5,075 nucleotides of DNA from Sphingomonadales bacterium. Its GTDB lineage: Bacteria > Bacteroidota > Bacteroidia > UBA7662. Positions 4,426 to 5,075 of the stretch are shown here, in pieces. The translations under genes were made by a program, and so were the position numbers. A model generated the notes under the pieces. It worked only from the letters and a program-made list of their open reading frames with translations, was not told the DNA's origin and searched no databases. Numbering within the stretch: position 1 is the first letter of the stretch; each line of letters begins with the position of its first letter. The stretch spans positions 1-5,075 of the forward strand of contig VHBD01000116.1 in assembly GCA_016872125.1 (NCBI GenBank), given 5' to 3'.

Positions 4426-5075
4426 ATGCTTAGCTTTTTTCGATCCATCCGGTGTTATTGGGCATTTTCCTTTTGGATTCTGCTGGTCACTGCACCTGGA
4501 TTTGGGGTGCATGGGATGGATAACAAGGTTCATATGGATGCTGAAGTTCCCATCAAAGTAAGAGGCAGGGTTTTGGATACTCAGGGTAAGCCCGTGGCCT
4601 ATGCAACTGTGGTGATGGAGCCTGGGCAATGGACCGGGCTCAGCAACGAAAATGGACTCTACGAAATCATGATCCCCGCCGGGGATTATGTTGTCTATTG
4701 TTCCCATTTGGGATACCAGCCTCTGCGCTTGAATTGGACGTTGGAATCCGTATCCCAAGCCACCGCAGCGGGCCCTGATTTGGTGTTAACGCTTAGAGTC
4801 GTTGGTTTACAAGAAGTTACGATTAAGGCCGGGGCCGAAGATCCCGCCTACGGGTACATGCGCAAAGCGATCGCTGCTGCTCCTGTGCATTCCGCAGGAC
4901 CTATGAGTTACGAGGCGGAGACGTATGTTAAAGGGCAATTCAAAATCCTCGAAGTTCCGTGGGTTCTCAAAGGGCAACTTCGAAAACAAGGCATCGATCC
5001 GCAGACCACCTATGTTATGGAATCCGCCAGCAGGATTCGTTTTCAACGACCCCGAAAATTTGAGGAAAAGGTCCT
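4426..5075 (+). CDS. DUF5686 and carboxypeptidase-like regulatory domain protein (3' end outside window)
   Basis: The first 216 residues are present and the frame stays open to the window edge. From ATG 4426, residues 1-30 form a signal-peptide-like start: Arg6 and Arg9, then the hydrophobic run WAFSFWILLVTAPGFG (12-27). Residues 43-106 are a carboxypeptidase-like regulatory domain (Ig-like beta fold): IKVRGRVLDTQGKPVAYATV (43-62), then NENGLYEIMIPAGDYVV (74-90) and the closing HLGYQPL (94-100). Residues from about 128 on (LQEVTIKAGAEDPAYGYMRK, 128-147; TYVKGQF, 166-172; YVMESASRIRFQRPRKFEEK, 196-215) match the start of DUF5686 proteins of Bacteroidota. These are large envelope proteins predicted to end in an outer-membrane beta-barrel, and their function is unknown. 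The usual family length is several hundred residues more than seen here. No separate promoter or terminator lies between it and the tRNA 41 bases upstream, so read-through from the tRNA promoter is possible. A TTG at 4411 is a less likely start because it would only add LNVAG before the signal peptide. Confidence 0.85.
   Translation, partial: MLSFFRSIRCYWAFSFWILLVTAPGFGVHGMDNKVHMDAEVPIKVRGRVLDTQGKPVAYATVVMEPGQWTGLSNENGLYEIMIPAGDYVVYCSHLGYQPLRLNWTLESVSQATAAGPDLVLTLRVVGLQEVTIKAGAEDPAYGYMRKAIAAAPVHSAGPMSYEAETYVKGQFKILEVPWVLKGQLRKQGIDPQTTYVMESASRIRFQRPRKFEEKV

Noticed and set aside
4134..4448. Minus-strand open frame of 104 residues
   Set aside because: It overlaps the tRNA-Leu gene on the opposite strand as well as the peptidase start. 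Its AGLEPACLATHAPE stretch is the familiar false translation of an antisense tRNA.
4336..4758. Minus-strand open frame of 140 residues
   Set aside because: It is antisense to the DUF5686 gene and the tRNA, shows no recognisable domain, and its C-terminal part is again translated tRNA complement.

Overview
The window looks like a chromosomal stretch from a member of the Bacteroidota. The support is a DUF5686-type surface protein with an N-terminal carboxypeptidase-like regulatory domain, a small secreted beta-barrel protein, promoter-like TAnnTTTG boxes (the -7 element of this phylum), start codons preceded by AT-rich sequence rather than Shine-Dalgarno sites, and a tRNA gene without an encoded CCA. 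I cannot place the lineage more finely from sequence alone.

Layout from left to right. Positions 1-1270, minus strand: the first 423 residues of a secreted CotH-kinase-family protein, whose 3' end lies outside the window. Positions 1271-1444: a 174-base divergent promoter region with a TAnnTTTG box facing each way, a perfect 16-bp palindrome, and a second inverted repeat sharing its TTAATGCA core. Positions 1445-2173, plus strand: a 242-residue outer-membrane beta-barrel protein, visibly more AT-rich than its neighbours. Positions 2174-2255: a short AT-rich gap between convergent genes. Positions 2256-4198 (or 4210), minus strand: a two-gene unit in which an M16 zinc peptidase is followed after 29 bases by a SAM-dependent O-methyltransferase. 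Positions 4207-4246: a divergent control region with two mirror-image TAnnTTTG boxes around a 15-bp inverted repeat. Positions 4303-4384, plus strand: tRNA-Leu(CAG). From 4426 to the window end, plus strand: the first 216 residues of the DUF5686-family protein, 41 bases after the tRNA and separated from it by a strong hairpin without a U-tract.

The genes do not form one evident pathway. Three of the five proteins (CotH-like, beta-barrel, DUF5686) carry export signals and belong to the cell envelope or exterior. The peptidase and methyltransferase lack signals and appear cytoplasmic; their pairing rests only on close same-strand spacing. I saw no CRISPR array, insertion sequence, integrase, toxin-antitoxin pair or defence system. 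The parts most worth a second look are the two intergenic control regions and the hairpin between tRNA and gene.
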